A DNA stretch of 64,000 nt, from the NCBI GenBank assembly GCA_028583685.1, contig JAMXIF010000031.1, positions 7,364,622-7,428,621 of the forward strand. The letters run 5' to 3'. Made by a program: the position numbers and the translations under genes. The DNA comes from Petaurus breviceps papuanus (Eukaryota; Chordata; Mammalia; Diprotodontia; Petauridae). The notes below the pieces were generated by a model. It was not told where the DNA came from. It searched no databases and was given only the letters and a program-made list of their open reading frames with translations. Position 1 is the first letter of the stretch; each line of letters begins with the position of its first letter. This document shows, piece by piece, positions 46,374 through 56,561 of this stretch.

Positions 46374-47826
46374 TCACTGATCCCCTCTTGAAAAAGATCC
46401 CCAAAATAAAACTCCTAGGAATATTATAGCCAAATTCCAGAGTTCCCAGGTCAAGGAGAAAATACTGCAAGCAGTCAGGAAGAAACAATTCAAATATTGT
46501 GGAATCATAATCAGCATAACACAAGGCCTAGCAGCTTCTACCCTAAAGGATCAATGGGCTTGGAACACGATATTCTGGAGGTCAAAGAAGCTAGGATTAA
46601 AACCAAGAATCATCTACCCAGCAAAACTGAGTACAATGCTTCAGGGGAAAATATGGTCATTCAATGAAATAGAGTATTTTCAAGCAGTTTTGATGAAAAA
46701 AACAGAGCTGAATAGTAAATTTGACTTTCAAATACAAGAAGCAAGAGAAACATGAGAAGGTAAACAGGAAAAAGAAATCATAAGGAACTTATTAAAGTTG
46801 AACTATTTATATTCCTAACAAGGAAAAACTATAATTGTAACTCATGACACTTTTCTCAGTATGAGGATAGTTGAAGGAAATATACATGTATGTATAGGAG
46901 GGTGTGTGTATGTGTGTATAAATACATATGTGAGTGTGGGTATATGTACATACACATATACATAGATAGAGGCCATAGGATCAGTTGTATATGAAGGGGT
47001 GATATCTAAAAAATAAAATTAAGAGGTGAGAGAGGAATTTATTGGGAGAAGAAGAAAGGGAGAGATAAATTAGGATAAATTATCTCATATAAAAGTGGCA
47101 AGAGAAAATTGTTACAATGGAGGGGAAGAGGAGGAAGGTGAAAGGGAATGGGACAACCTTATTCTCATTAAATTTGGCTTAAGGAGGGAATAACATACAC
47201 ACTCAATTGGGTATCTTACCCTACAGGAAAATAGAGGTGAAGGGGATAAGAGGGGGGATGATAGAAGGGAGGGCAGATTGGGGGAGAGGGTAGTTAGAAG
47301 CACATATGTTTGAAATGTGACAGGGTCAAAGGAAAAAATAGAATGGGGGGGAAGGGATAGGATGGAGGGAAATATCATCTTCCACAATATAACTACTATG
47401 GAAATGTTTTGTGTAACTACACATGTACAACCTATATTGAATTGCTTATTTTCCCAGTGGGGTGGGTGAGGAGGGAAGATGGGAAAAAATCTGGAACTCA
47501 AAGTTTTAAAAATAAATGTTTAAAAATTGTTTTTATTGTTTTTTTTTTTACATGCAACTGGGAAATAAAATATATAGGCACTGGGGTATAGAAATCCATC
47601 TTGCCCTACTAGAAAGTTAAGGGAGTATGGGGGAGGATATAAGGGAGTATGGGGGAGGATATAAGAAAGAACAGATTGGGGCAAGGGGTATTCAGTATGC
47701 CTGCTATTTTTGGGTTGGGGTAGGGGAAAGACGGGGAGAAAAATTTATAACTCAAAATCTTGTGGAAATGAATTTGAAAACTAAAAATAAGTAATAAATT
47801 GGGGAAAAAAAGTTAGGAAAGACCTA

Positions 47827-47995
47827 AGAGTTCCTCTAGTCAAACCCTCATACTTACCAAATGAGGATACCATGGGACAGACATGTAAAGTAGCTTACTT
47901 AAGATCACACCAGAAGTGGTAGAGTTTGGACTAGAACCCAGGTCCCCTGACTCCTAGTCTAAGAATTGCTCCATTATCTTACATAGCTCACAACT
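47827..47995 (-). repeat. MIR-like repeat, antisense (target of HAL1 B)
   Basis: 'gagttcctctagtcaaaccc', 'aaatgaggataccatgggac', 'gaacccaggtcccctgactc' form an antisense MIR-type sequence whose left end lies before HAL1 B, at 44,205-44,247. Confidence 0.8.
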
Positions 47996-48173
47996 TGAAA
48001 ACTGAGTCTTCAGCTTCTATCACAAATTTAGTGGTTTAAGAATAATGGATGAAAAAAGAAAATATAGGAAAAGATAAAAAAATTAAAACATCATATATGG
48101 CTCACATTGATAGTGCTTTAAAATTTGCAAAGCACTTTGCTTACCACCTGTCAGTTATTCCAAGTGTTTTTGA

Positions 48174-48174
48174 T

Positions 48175-48225
<51 letters not shown>
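48174..48225. repeat. (TC)n(AC)n compound microsatellite
   Basis: About 14 TC units followed by 11 AC units, just after a short antisense CORE-SINE trace ('aaaatttgcaaagcactttg' at 48,119). Confidence 0.97.
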
Positions 48226-48513
48226 TAGATTGTAGACAGAAGTCATGTTGGGTGAGGAAGCTGAAGAACTAGGAGACCAAGGTATTTTAAGTAGACGGGT
48301 TGAGGTAGAGAAGACGGGTTGAGGTGGAGAAGAGGTAAGCTAGGTTTAAACGTATGGGGTGGTAGTGGAATAGAATGACCTGAATATCCACTGAAGTCAA
48401 CAGAAGATTTGGACAGGATGAAGTGACTTTTACTATATCATTCAACAACCTTCTTCCCTCAGTTTTATGCTTCTGTACTCTCTTCTTTTTCACACTTTGT
48501 TAAACATAGAATT
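48226..48513. other. Unrecognised stretch with a short tandem repeat
   Basis: A ~20-bp unit (agacgggttgaggtagaga) is repeated near 48,293-48,332. Otherwise nothing recognised. Confidence 0.5.
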
Positions 48514-48519
48514 GCTCCT

Positions 48520-49147
48520 TGTGGGGAGCCAAGCCCACCCAGGGACCCCTGCCCTTCTGTCTCAGAATCTGAGATAGTAGTAGAGAGGAGCCCTGCCAGC
48601 CAGCAGCAGAGCTGAGAAGGAAAAGTTAGGTGAAAAGATAGATAAAAAGATTACTTACCCAGAGGTTGACAATCATAAATAAGACAGGACTCCAGTATGG
48701 TAGAAAACAGAGTCAACTTTATTCAGCCAAGAGTCCAGTACATATAGTGTGAAACTGCTAGTCATCATAAGCCACTGTCTTTGGGATTACATCATTGCCC
48801 TAGTTTCCATTTGCCTTATACATGAGGGCCATGCACTCTATCCTTGTTATCAGGGTATGAGTACTGGGCAGGATGTTCCAAACCTCCCTAGAACAGGATG
48901 GAGTGGTCCCAAGGCTTCTAGTTAATACTACGTTGCTACATTATGCTAGTTTCCCCTGAGAACACTGTGAGCATCCTTGTTCCCAAGCCAGGAACATGTA
49001 CCACGCTTCTCTTGGGGATGTGAAGTCCATGCCTGTGAGCCTTTCTGGGGGACGGGGAACCAATCCGAGCCTGTTTAGCAGGGTCTTATGCTGAGAGGGC
49101 TTATTCACCCATCAGGATCAGAGCCCCACTGGCCATGGTCCTCAACA
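48520..49147 (-). mobile_element. Solo LTR, class II (betaretrovirus-like) endogenous retrovirus
   Basis: 628 bp, plus-strand start TGTGGGGAGCC and end CTCAACA, so on the minus strand TGTTGAGGACC...GGCTCCCCACA. A perfect 6-bp duplication gctcct (48,514-48,519 and 49,148-49,153) is typical of class II. A ctgaataaag polyadenylation-type signal on the minus strand sets the orientation. No internal region, so internal recombination has removed it. Perfect flanks suggest moderate youth. Confidence 0.9.
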
Positions 49148-49159
49148 GCTCCTGAATTA

Positions 49160-49540
49160 TATAATAAGTAGTGGAGTAAGGGTTTGAACCCAAGCCTTCT
49201 GGCTCTGAGTCCAATGTTGTTTTCACAATACCATGACACCTTTACACTATAGCATGCTGCCTCTTTTAATAAAAAGGAAGTGTTCCATAAACAGAATATA
49301 GAAAATAAGACTTAAGGGGAATATATGTCCCATAGGTAATAGACAGAGGAGGATGATAAACATCTACTAGATTATCACTAATTATACTATGTTTACATTT
49401 GAGAAACAGGAGGAACACTGCACCAGAGATAGGAACCAATAAAGAATATTAATTCCAAAGTCAGAAATCAGACTGAACATTGTTTTAACGTATAATTTGG
49501 CATGTTTAGCTGAGGTAAAAAAAAAACTGAATTCCTGTTA
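49160..49540. other. MIR-like head trace, otherwise unrecognised
   Basis: 'ggtttgaacccaagccttct' and 'ggctctgagtccaatgttgt' at 49,180-49,220 are an antisense MIR-like trace. The rest is unrecognised. Confidence 0.5.
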
Positions 49541-49544
49541 TCAA

Positions 49545-50000
49545 GGGATCATACTGTCTCAGATTTGAAAAGGACATCACAGTCATTTACTTCAATATAT
49601 ACCTTGAACAGAAGCCTATCTTCAATATTCCTAAAAAGTAATCAACTGGTCTGTACTCACAGACTCAGGAATAGGGAATTCACAATGTACTGAGGCAGCC
49701 CATTCTAATTTGGAGTAACTCTCACTGTCAAGAAAGTTTTTCCTTTTAACAGGTTGAAATTTGTGTTTCTACAACTTCCATACATTATTCTTAGTTCTGC
49801 CCTCTGGGACCAACCACACAAAATCTAGTCTCTTCTTCATGAGATGGTCCATCAAATACTTTTAAGATAGCTATCATGCCTCCCCTAAGTCTCTTCTTCT
49901 CCATGTTAAACAATCACCAATTACTTCAACTGATACTTGCATTGTATGGTCTCCAATCCTTAGCTATCTTGATTTGCCCTCTTCTGTGCAGATGGCAGCT
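49545..50000 (-). repeat. CR1/L3-like LINE 3' segment, antisense
   Basis: 'gggaattcacaatgtactga', 'aagtttttccttttaacagg', 'gttctgccctctgggaccaa', 'agctatcatgcctcccctaa' and 'tctccatgttaaacaatc' follow, in antisense order, the same family as 3,975-4,503. The 115-codon frame that starts inside it at 49,876 is a chance frame. Confidence 0.83.
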
Positions 50001-50998
50001 TGCTACTACACAAACTAATCTATGGCTTCACTGGCTGGATGCTCCTCCCTTCAACCCATTTATGCCTACTCATTCTCTGAGATCTTATTTACAAATGTAC
50101 TTGTCTATCTGTACTGTGGATACTAGATACACAATGATGGATGTGCTCTATATGTTGTCCATCCAACTGCAAGTCATTATCTGGGCAAATGACATTCTTT
50201 ATTTAGTCTTTTCTATGTGTTAGATCAAGTTTTCTTTCAGTGATTATAGATATCATCTAAAAGACTCTCCATTGTCCCTGGGATTGATGCAATCAGCACA
50301 GTGGTGATATTCTTAAAAATGGGTATGATGACAAGATTACCAAGTGGCCCATGAAATATTTTCTATCTCTTCTAGATATGCAACAAAACCAACCTGCATA
50401 TCTGACCTTTCAAGGAGACCTTGGGAGCTATTCTTTCATTTAGCAGTAACTTCCTTTGTTTTCTGGTTTCATTTATAGTGAGAACATCAATATTAATATA
50501 ACTTAGTTTTGGCAACATGCTTACTCATTGGTCATAGGGCAAAGATTTCACTTTAGATTATAAACAGCTAAGTTAACATTGACAAATGGTCTAAAAATTG
50601 TCACTTGCCACCATTTCTGCTCTTCTGCTAACAATACTAAAGAAGGGAAAAGAGGCTACATAGGACTGGCAGTTGTTTTAAAATTTTTGTTTCATAAATT
50701 ATCGTGATTAAAATTTATTACCAAGTGGTCAACCTACTGGTGATGAAAGTCTTTGTACTTGGCTAGGCTGGTCCTCACAAAGCAAACATACTTTGCTGCC
50801 TTTTGGAATAGTAGGACCTGCCAAAGCTTGTACCCTACTGGCATAGCCATTAAGAACTCAGGTTCACTTCCATATCACAACGACGTATTGGAAACAGACT
50901 TTGTGCATCAGATCCTTGGACTGAGTAAAAACTAAAAGGCAGATGTGCAAGCCTTCCTAGCATTATTCATTACTGCTTCTCATAACTACCACAGTTAT
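50001..50998. other. Stretch with no recognised gene or repeat
   Basis: Unique-looking. No known domain in any frame. Confidence 0.4.
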
Positions 50999-50999
50999 G

Positions 51000-51425
51000 A
51001 GCTAAACTGGCCTACCCATCATTCTCCAAACATTTACCTTGGGCCACATTCTTCTTGGAGTACCTTCCTTCTCTGTCCCATTTCTGCCTATTGAAACCGT
51101 CTCTGTACTTTCCAAGGCACAGCTCAAATTCTACCTCATGCTATAACAACTTTCCCAGTTCCATTAAATAAAAGGGCGCTCTTCCTCTTCTGACACCACC
51201 CTTAGTATTTGTTTTGTACCTGTACCATCATGTATATCTGGTGTCCAAAGTACAAGGTACCTTTGTACACTTAAAACATTCTGTTATGAATAAGTATTAT
51301 AATTATCTCTGTACAGCTCTTACCTCCCTCAAGTTAGACGGTAATTTTATTAAAGGTACGATCCAAGACTATGTCTTTAATCCTCTTTGTATATTCCGCC
51401 TAGTGGTGCTCAATGAGTATGATTT
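51000..51425 (+). repeat. L2 LINE 3' region
   Basis: 'ccaaggcacagctcaaattc', 'tacctcatgctataacaact', 'ccttagtatttgttttgtac' and 'gtggtgctcaatgagtatga' match L2 C-terminal and 3' sequence, diverged. Confidence 0.75.
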
Positions 51426-51429
51426 GATA

Positions 51430-51780
51430 TGGCATAGGTAAGTGAACAGAACCAGAACATTTTACACTTTACACAATAACGACTATATTGTAAAGAAAAA
51501 CAAATTTAAAAGAATTAAAAACTTAGATCAATGCAATGACCAGTCACAATTCTAGAGGACTGATAAAGAAGCATGGTAATCCATTTTCTGACAAAGCATT
51601 CAAGGACAAAAATGACATACATTTTCGGACCAATGTAGGAATTTGTTTTGTTTGACTATACATATTTCTTACATGGGTTTTGTTTTACTTTATTTTGGAG
51701 TTAGGAAATGAGTAGAAGGGCGAATAGACTAGGCATGAGGCAGCCCCCCAAAAAGGGAAACAAAGAAAAGAGGGTAATTG
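51430..51780 (+). repeat. Old L1-type 3' end
   Basis: 'aagtgaacagaaccagaaca', 'gatcaatgcaatgaccagtc' and 'gaatttgttttgtttgacta' match the copy at 6,880-7,330. Confidence 0.78.
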
Positions 51781-51784
51781 AAGC

Positions 51785-52660
51785 TTTCACTGCAACAAGT
51801 GGAATTTGGTTTCTATATTCAAACTTATGAAACATTAAAATGGATTATTAAAATAGGTAAAGAAATATCATTTAGATATTTGGGGGAGGGAAGGGAAATA
51901 AATAATAAAATAACAAAAATACTGCTTTGAGGAAAATGAGAAAGTTCACTAAATGTTAAGTCTCTTCTGCTCCTATAATTTTGTATCCAAGAAAGTTACA
52001 CAGTGGAAAGTTGGCCTGTCATCTTCTTTTGAATGTGAGCTGTCACTCAAAGTACCATTCAGTGGTTTGGAACAATAAATGCAACAGCCCTCAATTCAGA
52101 AGCAATAGTATACCTTCTTCCCAGAGGTGATTAAGTAATGGAACAAGACTAATGATTAAGAGTAGTACAGGTAAATTCTAAATGCTACTGTAGAGAATAC
52201 ATCTCCTTAAATGCTTAACTTGCTATCCGGGAGTGACTTGACTTGCACTAAGGAGAATACATCTCATTATTTTCAGCTTATAGTCAACAGAACAACATCA
52301 GTGAAAGCTTCACTTGAGGCTAGTTGAGCTTCAAACAATCACAACATTTAACATCTGATTTCTCAACAGGAGCTTGTAGTCCCTAGAGGGTACAAATGCA
52401 AACTGCATTACCATCTTTACTCCTACATGGGCATGTTAGACAAAATGGCAATACTAGGACAAATTGCCCAATATGGAAAAATAAGACCAAGTGCAACAAG
52501 ATACAGATCAATCAGGCCAGGATCTAGGTTAAAACAGCCCAAAGATATCACTTATTAAGTCTCCACAGTAAACCTTGGTCCTTGAATTTACACACGACAG
52601 ATCTTTGGTTCTTTGGTATACCTGGCCAAAGTATTAACAACTTACATATGTAAATGAAGC
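51785..52660. other. Stretch with no recognised gene or repeat
   Basis: Unique-looking. 'ggagaatacatctc' occurs twice, at 52,192 and 52,252. Confidence 0.4.
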
Positions 52661-52664
52661 AAGA

Positions 52665-52880
52665 AGTCAGTCAACAAGCATTTATTAAGTACTTATAACG
52701 TGCCCATGAATGTGCTAAGCACTGGGGATATAAAGAAAGGCAAAAATAAGAGGTCTGTTCTCAAGGAGATCGAATTCTAATGAAGGAGACAACATGTGAA
52801 AAAATGAACATACAAGATATACACAAAGCAAATGGAAGATAATCTTAGGGCAAACACACTCACAATGAGGGGGAAACGGA
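52665..52880 (+). repeat. Ancient dispersed repeat ('TATGTGCCAGGCACT' family)
   Basis: 'caacaagcatttattaagta', 'gtgctaagcactggggatat', 'ttctcaaggagatcgaattc', 'gaaggagacaacatgtga' are well preserved. Confidence 0.83.
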
Positions 52881-53051
52881 AAGGGCTACTGCAAAAGACA
52901 AACACACTGCCCTATACTAACACTACGATCTATGTAAAAAGGAAAACAAAGAGCCTAAAATTTCATAATCCAAAAAAATTTAACTGATTATGCTTTTCGG
53001 TCTCTTACAAAGAGACAGACCAGAGTTGTGAGTAATTTCCATCCCACGCCA

Positions 53052-53250
53052 GTCTCCTGCCTTTGAGGTAAGGAGAGAAAATGCCATTCTATCCAGCTGG
53101 GTCTTCTTAGTCTTCAGCCTCCCTTGGAAGAGGAGAAACATATTTCATGGTGTTTCAGACCTCCAGGAAAAAGGAGAATAACCATTCCATCGAGTTTTAG
53201 TCTGATTTCCTGCCTTGGGAAGAGAATAAAACCATTCCTTTAATTCTTAG
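53052..53250. repeat. Degenerate tandem array, about four ~50-bp units
   Basis: Units start near 53,052, 53,111, 53,153 and 53,201. Each has a 'cctgcc(t)tt/cctcc' block, a gga(g)a(g)aa block and 'ccatt(c)' followed by a T-rich end with 'cttag' or 'tttag'. Confidence 0.55.
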
Positions 53251-53359
53251 CACTTATTCCTAGGTCTGAACTTCACTTTAAGCCCTGGGAGAATATCACC
53301 CTAAAGTCAATAGATGTGGTCTCATGGACCATAAAATGATTTTAAACCATTAACTCATT

Positions 53360-54152
53360 TCTCAATGATTAACAAACTCATCCAAGGGCACTCCTTTTTC
53401 CATCCCAGTGATTCTGAACTCTCATTCAAATTTTGCTTCAGTCCTCCATTGCACTATACCATATTCCCATTCCCCCCAACCCAACCTCAGCAATGACCCA
53501 CTCTTATCCATCCCTTCCATTGTGCTCTCTGGAATGATTGCTCCATAGGCATCTTGCTTTTCATCTTTCCCACTCCTTCCATCTTCTGGCTCTCACTGAG
53601 ACCTGGCTCCCTCTTGATTAGAAAGCCTCCATGGCCACTCTCTCCAGTACTAATTGTACTTTCACTCATCCTCTAACTCACTGGCCAAAGTAGCAAATTT
53701 GGAATACTCCTTGCTTCCCATGCCACTTTCAGGTTTTCCCTCTACCAACAGTAATCTCCCACTGAATCCAGGGCAATCTCTAGTCGTCCTGGTTTATATC
53801 TTGCCCACTGGACCTAGATGGCTCCAGAGGAGAGACTGAGGCTGGTGACTTTGTACAGCCCTGCCTCACTTAAACCCAACTACTTGCAAGTCAAGACATC
53901 ACCTTTCTGATGTCACTGGTCCTCTTCAAGAACAAGGACAAACAATAAACAACCCACAACTACCACACAATCAAAATAGTTACTGTTGTCTACCGACCTT
54001 TAGGATACTTCTTTCCTTAATGAGTCCAGTGCCTGGTTCTTATGTTTTTTCTCTTATCCCCAACCCCTGTATTCGTATTAGAGAACTTTGATAAACATAC
54101 TGATATACCTTCAAACACCCTAACATCACAGTCCCTTAACGTAATCATTTTA
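53360..54152 (+). mobile_element. CR1/L2-clade LINE, endonuclease part (left of HAL1 C)
   Basis: Plus-strand coding traces of an apurinic-type endonuclease: SLTETWLPLD at about 53,590-53,620 and VTVVYRP at about 53,979-54,000, motifs shared by L2 and CR1 LINEs. A short RTE-tailed repeat (53,755-53,955) sits between them. It continues at 58,321 after HAL1 copy C. Frames are broken. Confidence 0.78.
53755..53955 (+). repeat. Short interspersed repeat with RTE-like tail (second of two)
   Basis: 'cccactgaatccagggcaat', 'gaggctggtgactttgtaca', 'ctcttcaagaacaaggacaa', ending acaataaacaac; same family as 5,357-5,552. Confidence 0.75.
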
Positions 54153-54331
54153 CATGATGTGCTTTTCTTTTTTCTCTCTCTTTATATCTTAATTTACATC
54201 ATTCATTTCCACAAGATTTTGAGTTACACATTTTCTCCCATTTTTCCCCTACCCACCACCCCAAAACAGTAATCCCACTGAATATCCCTTCCCCCAATCT
54301 GCTCTTTCCCATATCTTCCACCATTCCCCCT

Positions 54332-55545
54332 TGTAATGTAATGCCAAAAGAAGGCAACTTCCCAGGTTCAAAATACCAGCAGAGGTGCTCTCTATTTTAT
54401 TCAGTGACAAACCAAGAACAGAGAAGATCAAAACATGACATCATTCAAAATACAGCATTTACTAAGTGTGATTAAATAATCTCCAAGGACTACCCCACCC
54501 CAGGATCTTCCAATCATTCAATCAATTACAAAGTCCCTGTTCTAAATACTACTCCACCCCTAGGCTATACCTTAATTAAGTCCACCACAAAACCCCTCTT
54601 CTCAAATGGAGATTAGTTTCCAAACATAGGTAAAGTACCTTCATTTGTCAATCACAGAGCACAATAAGGTCAAAAGTTCCCCACCCCTGGATCACAATTG
54701 AATCTACCCCAGAGTTACATCAAGTTTAAACACAGCACTTAATACCCAAATGGAGGTCTTTTCTTCATCTTGACACGAGGCAAGTTCTCAGCAATCTTAG
54801 TTCCTGGGGAGACAAGGCTTAGCAAGGCCATAAGATACATTGCCAGTCCCTTCATGAATTTATCCTCTGTCTGTAGAACAGTCCTAGAACCCCTGAACAC
54901 ATTAGCAAAGCCCTCTCCCAGGATTTCTGTAAACATACAACAAGAAAATCCTTCTTCAGGGCTTCTGAACCAACAGAAAGGTTCCCAGACCCCTGCAACA
55001 ACAGCACTGTCCTTCACCAGTGGACAGTATTCACTCTGTCTGCAGGACAGTCTCCAGACCCCTGCAACAACAGTACTGTCCCTCACCAGTGGACAGTATT
55101 CACTCTCTGTCTGCAGGACAGTCTCAGGGCTTCTTAACCAAATGCCAGGTTCCAGGACTTCTTCAACAAAAGGACTGTCTTTCACCAGTGGACAAATCTG
55201 GCAAAACAACATCAAAACAGACAAACAAAGTACCAGCAAAACAGCCATGTCTCCTCAGTCCTTGGCAGCTCAGGGGGCAGGTCTCAAAAGTCCAGGGCAA
55301 TTCAAAGCGGCCACCAGCAATTCTCTTAGTCTCTCTCTCTCCACGAGGTGCTGCTTCCAAAAAGATCTTCCGCCTCTCTCTAGTGTCTCTCCAAATCTAC
55401 ATCACCAGCTCCTCCCAGTTCAGGACTTTCTTTTCACATCAACAAGCCCATCCCACAGGTGGGATTAACAAGCTCTGGGTTTTAACACAATCAATTTGAA
55501 AACCAAGCCAATACAGGGGAATCTTTAATTGCCATTACTATCACA
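54332..55545 (-). mobile_element. Solo LTR (1.2 kb) nested in HAL1 copy C
   Basis: 1,214 bp, TG...CA, with a 5-bp duplication cccct at 54,327-54,331 and 55,546-55,550. A gaataaaatag signal about 90 bp from the end on the minus strand gives the orientation. It has an internal ~70-bp tandem duplication (54,985-55,124). Five-base duplications fit class I or III. Its first ~30 bases resemble those of the LTR at 45,759, so the two may belong to related families. No internal region. Younger than HAL1 copy C. Confidence 0.85.
54985..55124. repeat. ~70-bp tandem duplication inside the LTR
   Basis: Units start at 54,985 and 55,054 (ccagacccctgcaacaaca, then accagtggacagtattcact). A third, partial unit with 'ctttcaccagtggaca' lies near 55,170. 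It inflates the open frames seen here. Confidence 0.93.
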
Positions 55546-56220
55546 CCCCTTCAGATTTCCAGTAGGGCACAGTGGTGGATCTCTGTGCCCCAGTGCCTGT
55601 ATATCTTATTTCCCAGTTACATGTAAAATAATAATAGTAATAACATATATTTACATATTTAATTTTAAAACTTTGAATTCCAGATTCTTTCCCTTCCTCC
55701 CTTGTCACCCACCCTTACTGGGAGGATAATTAATTCAATAAAGGTTGTATATGTGTAGCTATGCAAAACATTTCCATAGTGGATATACTGTGAAATACTG
55801 ACTATATTTCCCTCCATCCTATCCCAACCCCCACTTGTTCTATTCTCTACTTTGATTCTGTCCCTTTTCAAAAGTGGGTGCTTCCCACTTCCCTCCCCCC
55901 TACCCTGCCCTCTCTTCCATCATCCCCCCTCTCATCCCCTTCCCCCCTACTCTCCACTAGGGTGAGATGCCCTATTTAGTGTGCATGTCATTCCCTCCCT
56001 AAGCCAAATTCAATGAGAATAAGGTTGACTCATTCCCTTTTTCCTTCCTGTTATTCCCCTCCATTGTAACAGTTTTCCCTTGCCTCTTCTATATCAAATA
56101 ATTTACCCCATTCTGTCTCTCCCCATCTCCTCTCATTATATTCCTCTCTCACCTCTTAATTTCACCTTGTAAGTATCCTCCCTTCCTATTGAATTGGTCC
56201 TGTGTCCTCTATGTATACCT

Positions 56221-56222
<2 letters not shown>

Positions 56223-56270
<48 letters not shown>
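56223..56270. repeat. (CA)n microsatellite at a gap edge
   Basis: About 22 CA units directly before the run of Ns. Copies A and B have a TG/TA-rich stretch at the equivalent position. Confidence 0.97.
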
Positions 56271-56271
<1 letters not shown>

Positions 56272-56561
56272 NNNNNNNNNNNNNNNNNNNNNNNNNNNNN
56301 NNNNNNNNNNNNNNNNNNNNNNNNNNNNNNNNNNNNNNNNNNNNNNNNNNNNNNNNNNNNNNNNNNNNNNNNNNNNNNNNNNNNNNNNNNNNNNNNNNNN
56401 NNNNNNNNNNNNNNNNNNNNNNNNNNNNNNNNNNNNNNNNNNNNNNNNNNNNNNNNNNNNNNNNNNNNNNNNNNNNNNNNNNNNNNNNNNNNNNNNNNNN
56501 NNNNNNNNNNNNNNNNNNNNNNNNNNNNNNNNNNNNNNNNNNNNNNNNNNNNNNNNNNNNN
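56272..56561. other. Assembly gap (290 Ns)
   Basis: Unknown bases. The flanks place it between the ORF1 C-terminus and 3' UTR of HAL1 copy C; the matching interval in copy B is roughly 210-240 bp. Any reading frame crossing it is an artefact. Confidence 0.99.

Larger units (their letters stand above)
44248..47808 (+). mobile_element. HAL1 copy B: complete-ended ORF1-only LINE
   Basis: Bounded by a perfect 18-bp TSD, aaagttaggaaagaccta, at 44,230-44,247 and 47,809-47,826, with an A-tail before the right copy. About 2.87 kb without its nested insert. Leader 44,248-44,981; ORF1 from ATG 44,982 to TGA 46,753-46,755, about 359 codons net. Coiled coil: LKKYFENQVREVEEKLG, then MEKEFQKLIEENNSFRIRLE. 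RNA-binding part: LENRSRGNHLKIIGL, then LEPEGKIEIERIH. C-terminal domain: YPAKLSTMLQGKIWSFNEIE. In-frame stops (for example at 45,177 and before ICQMEKE) show it is dead. The ~1.05 kb after ORF1 is 3' UTR with no ORF2. It landed in an antisense MIR-like repeat (44,205-44,229 and 47,827-47,995). Confidence 0.93.

Noticed and set aside
47112-47501. 129-codon minus-strand frame
   Set aside because: Antisense of the purine-rich HAL1 B 3' UTR; low-complexity Pro/Ser/Leu composition.
49876-50223. 115-codon open frame
   Set aside because: It begins inside an antisense CR1-like repeat and shows no domain; a chance frame.
54739-55499. Open frames of 159-232 codons on both strands
   Set aside because: They lie wholly within a solo LTR and are lengthened by its internal tandem duplication. 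LTRs of this kind carry no gene, and no known protein is recognisable.
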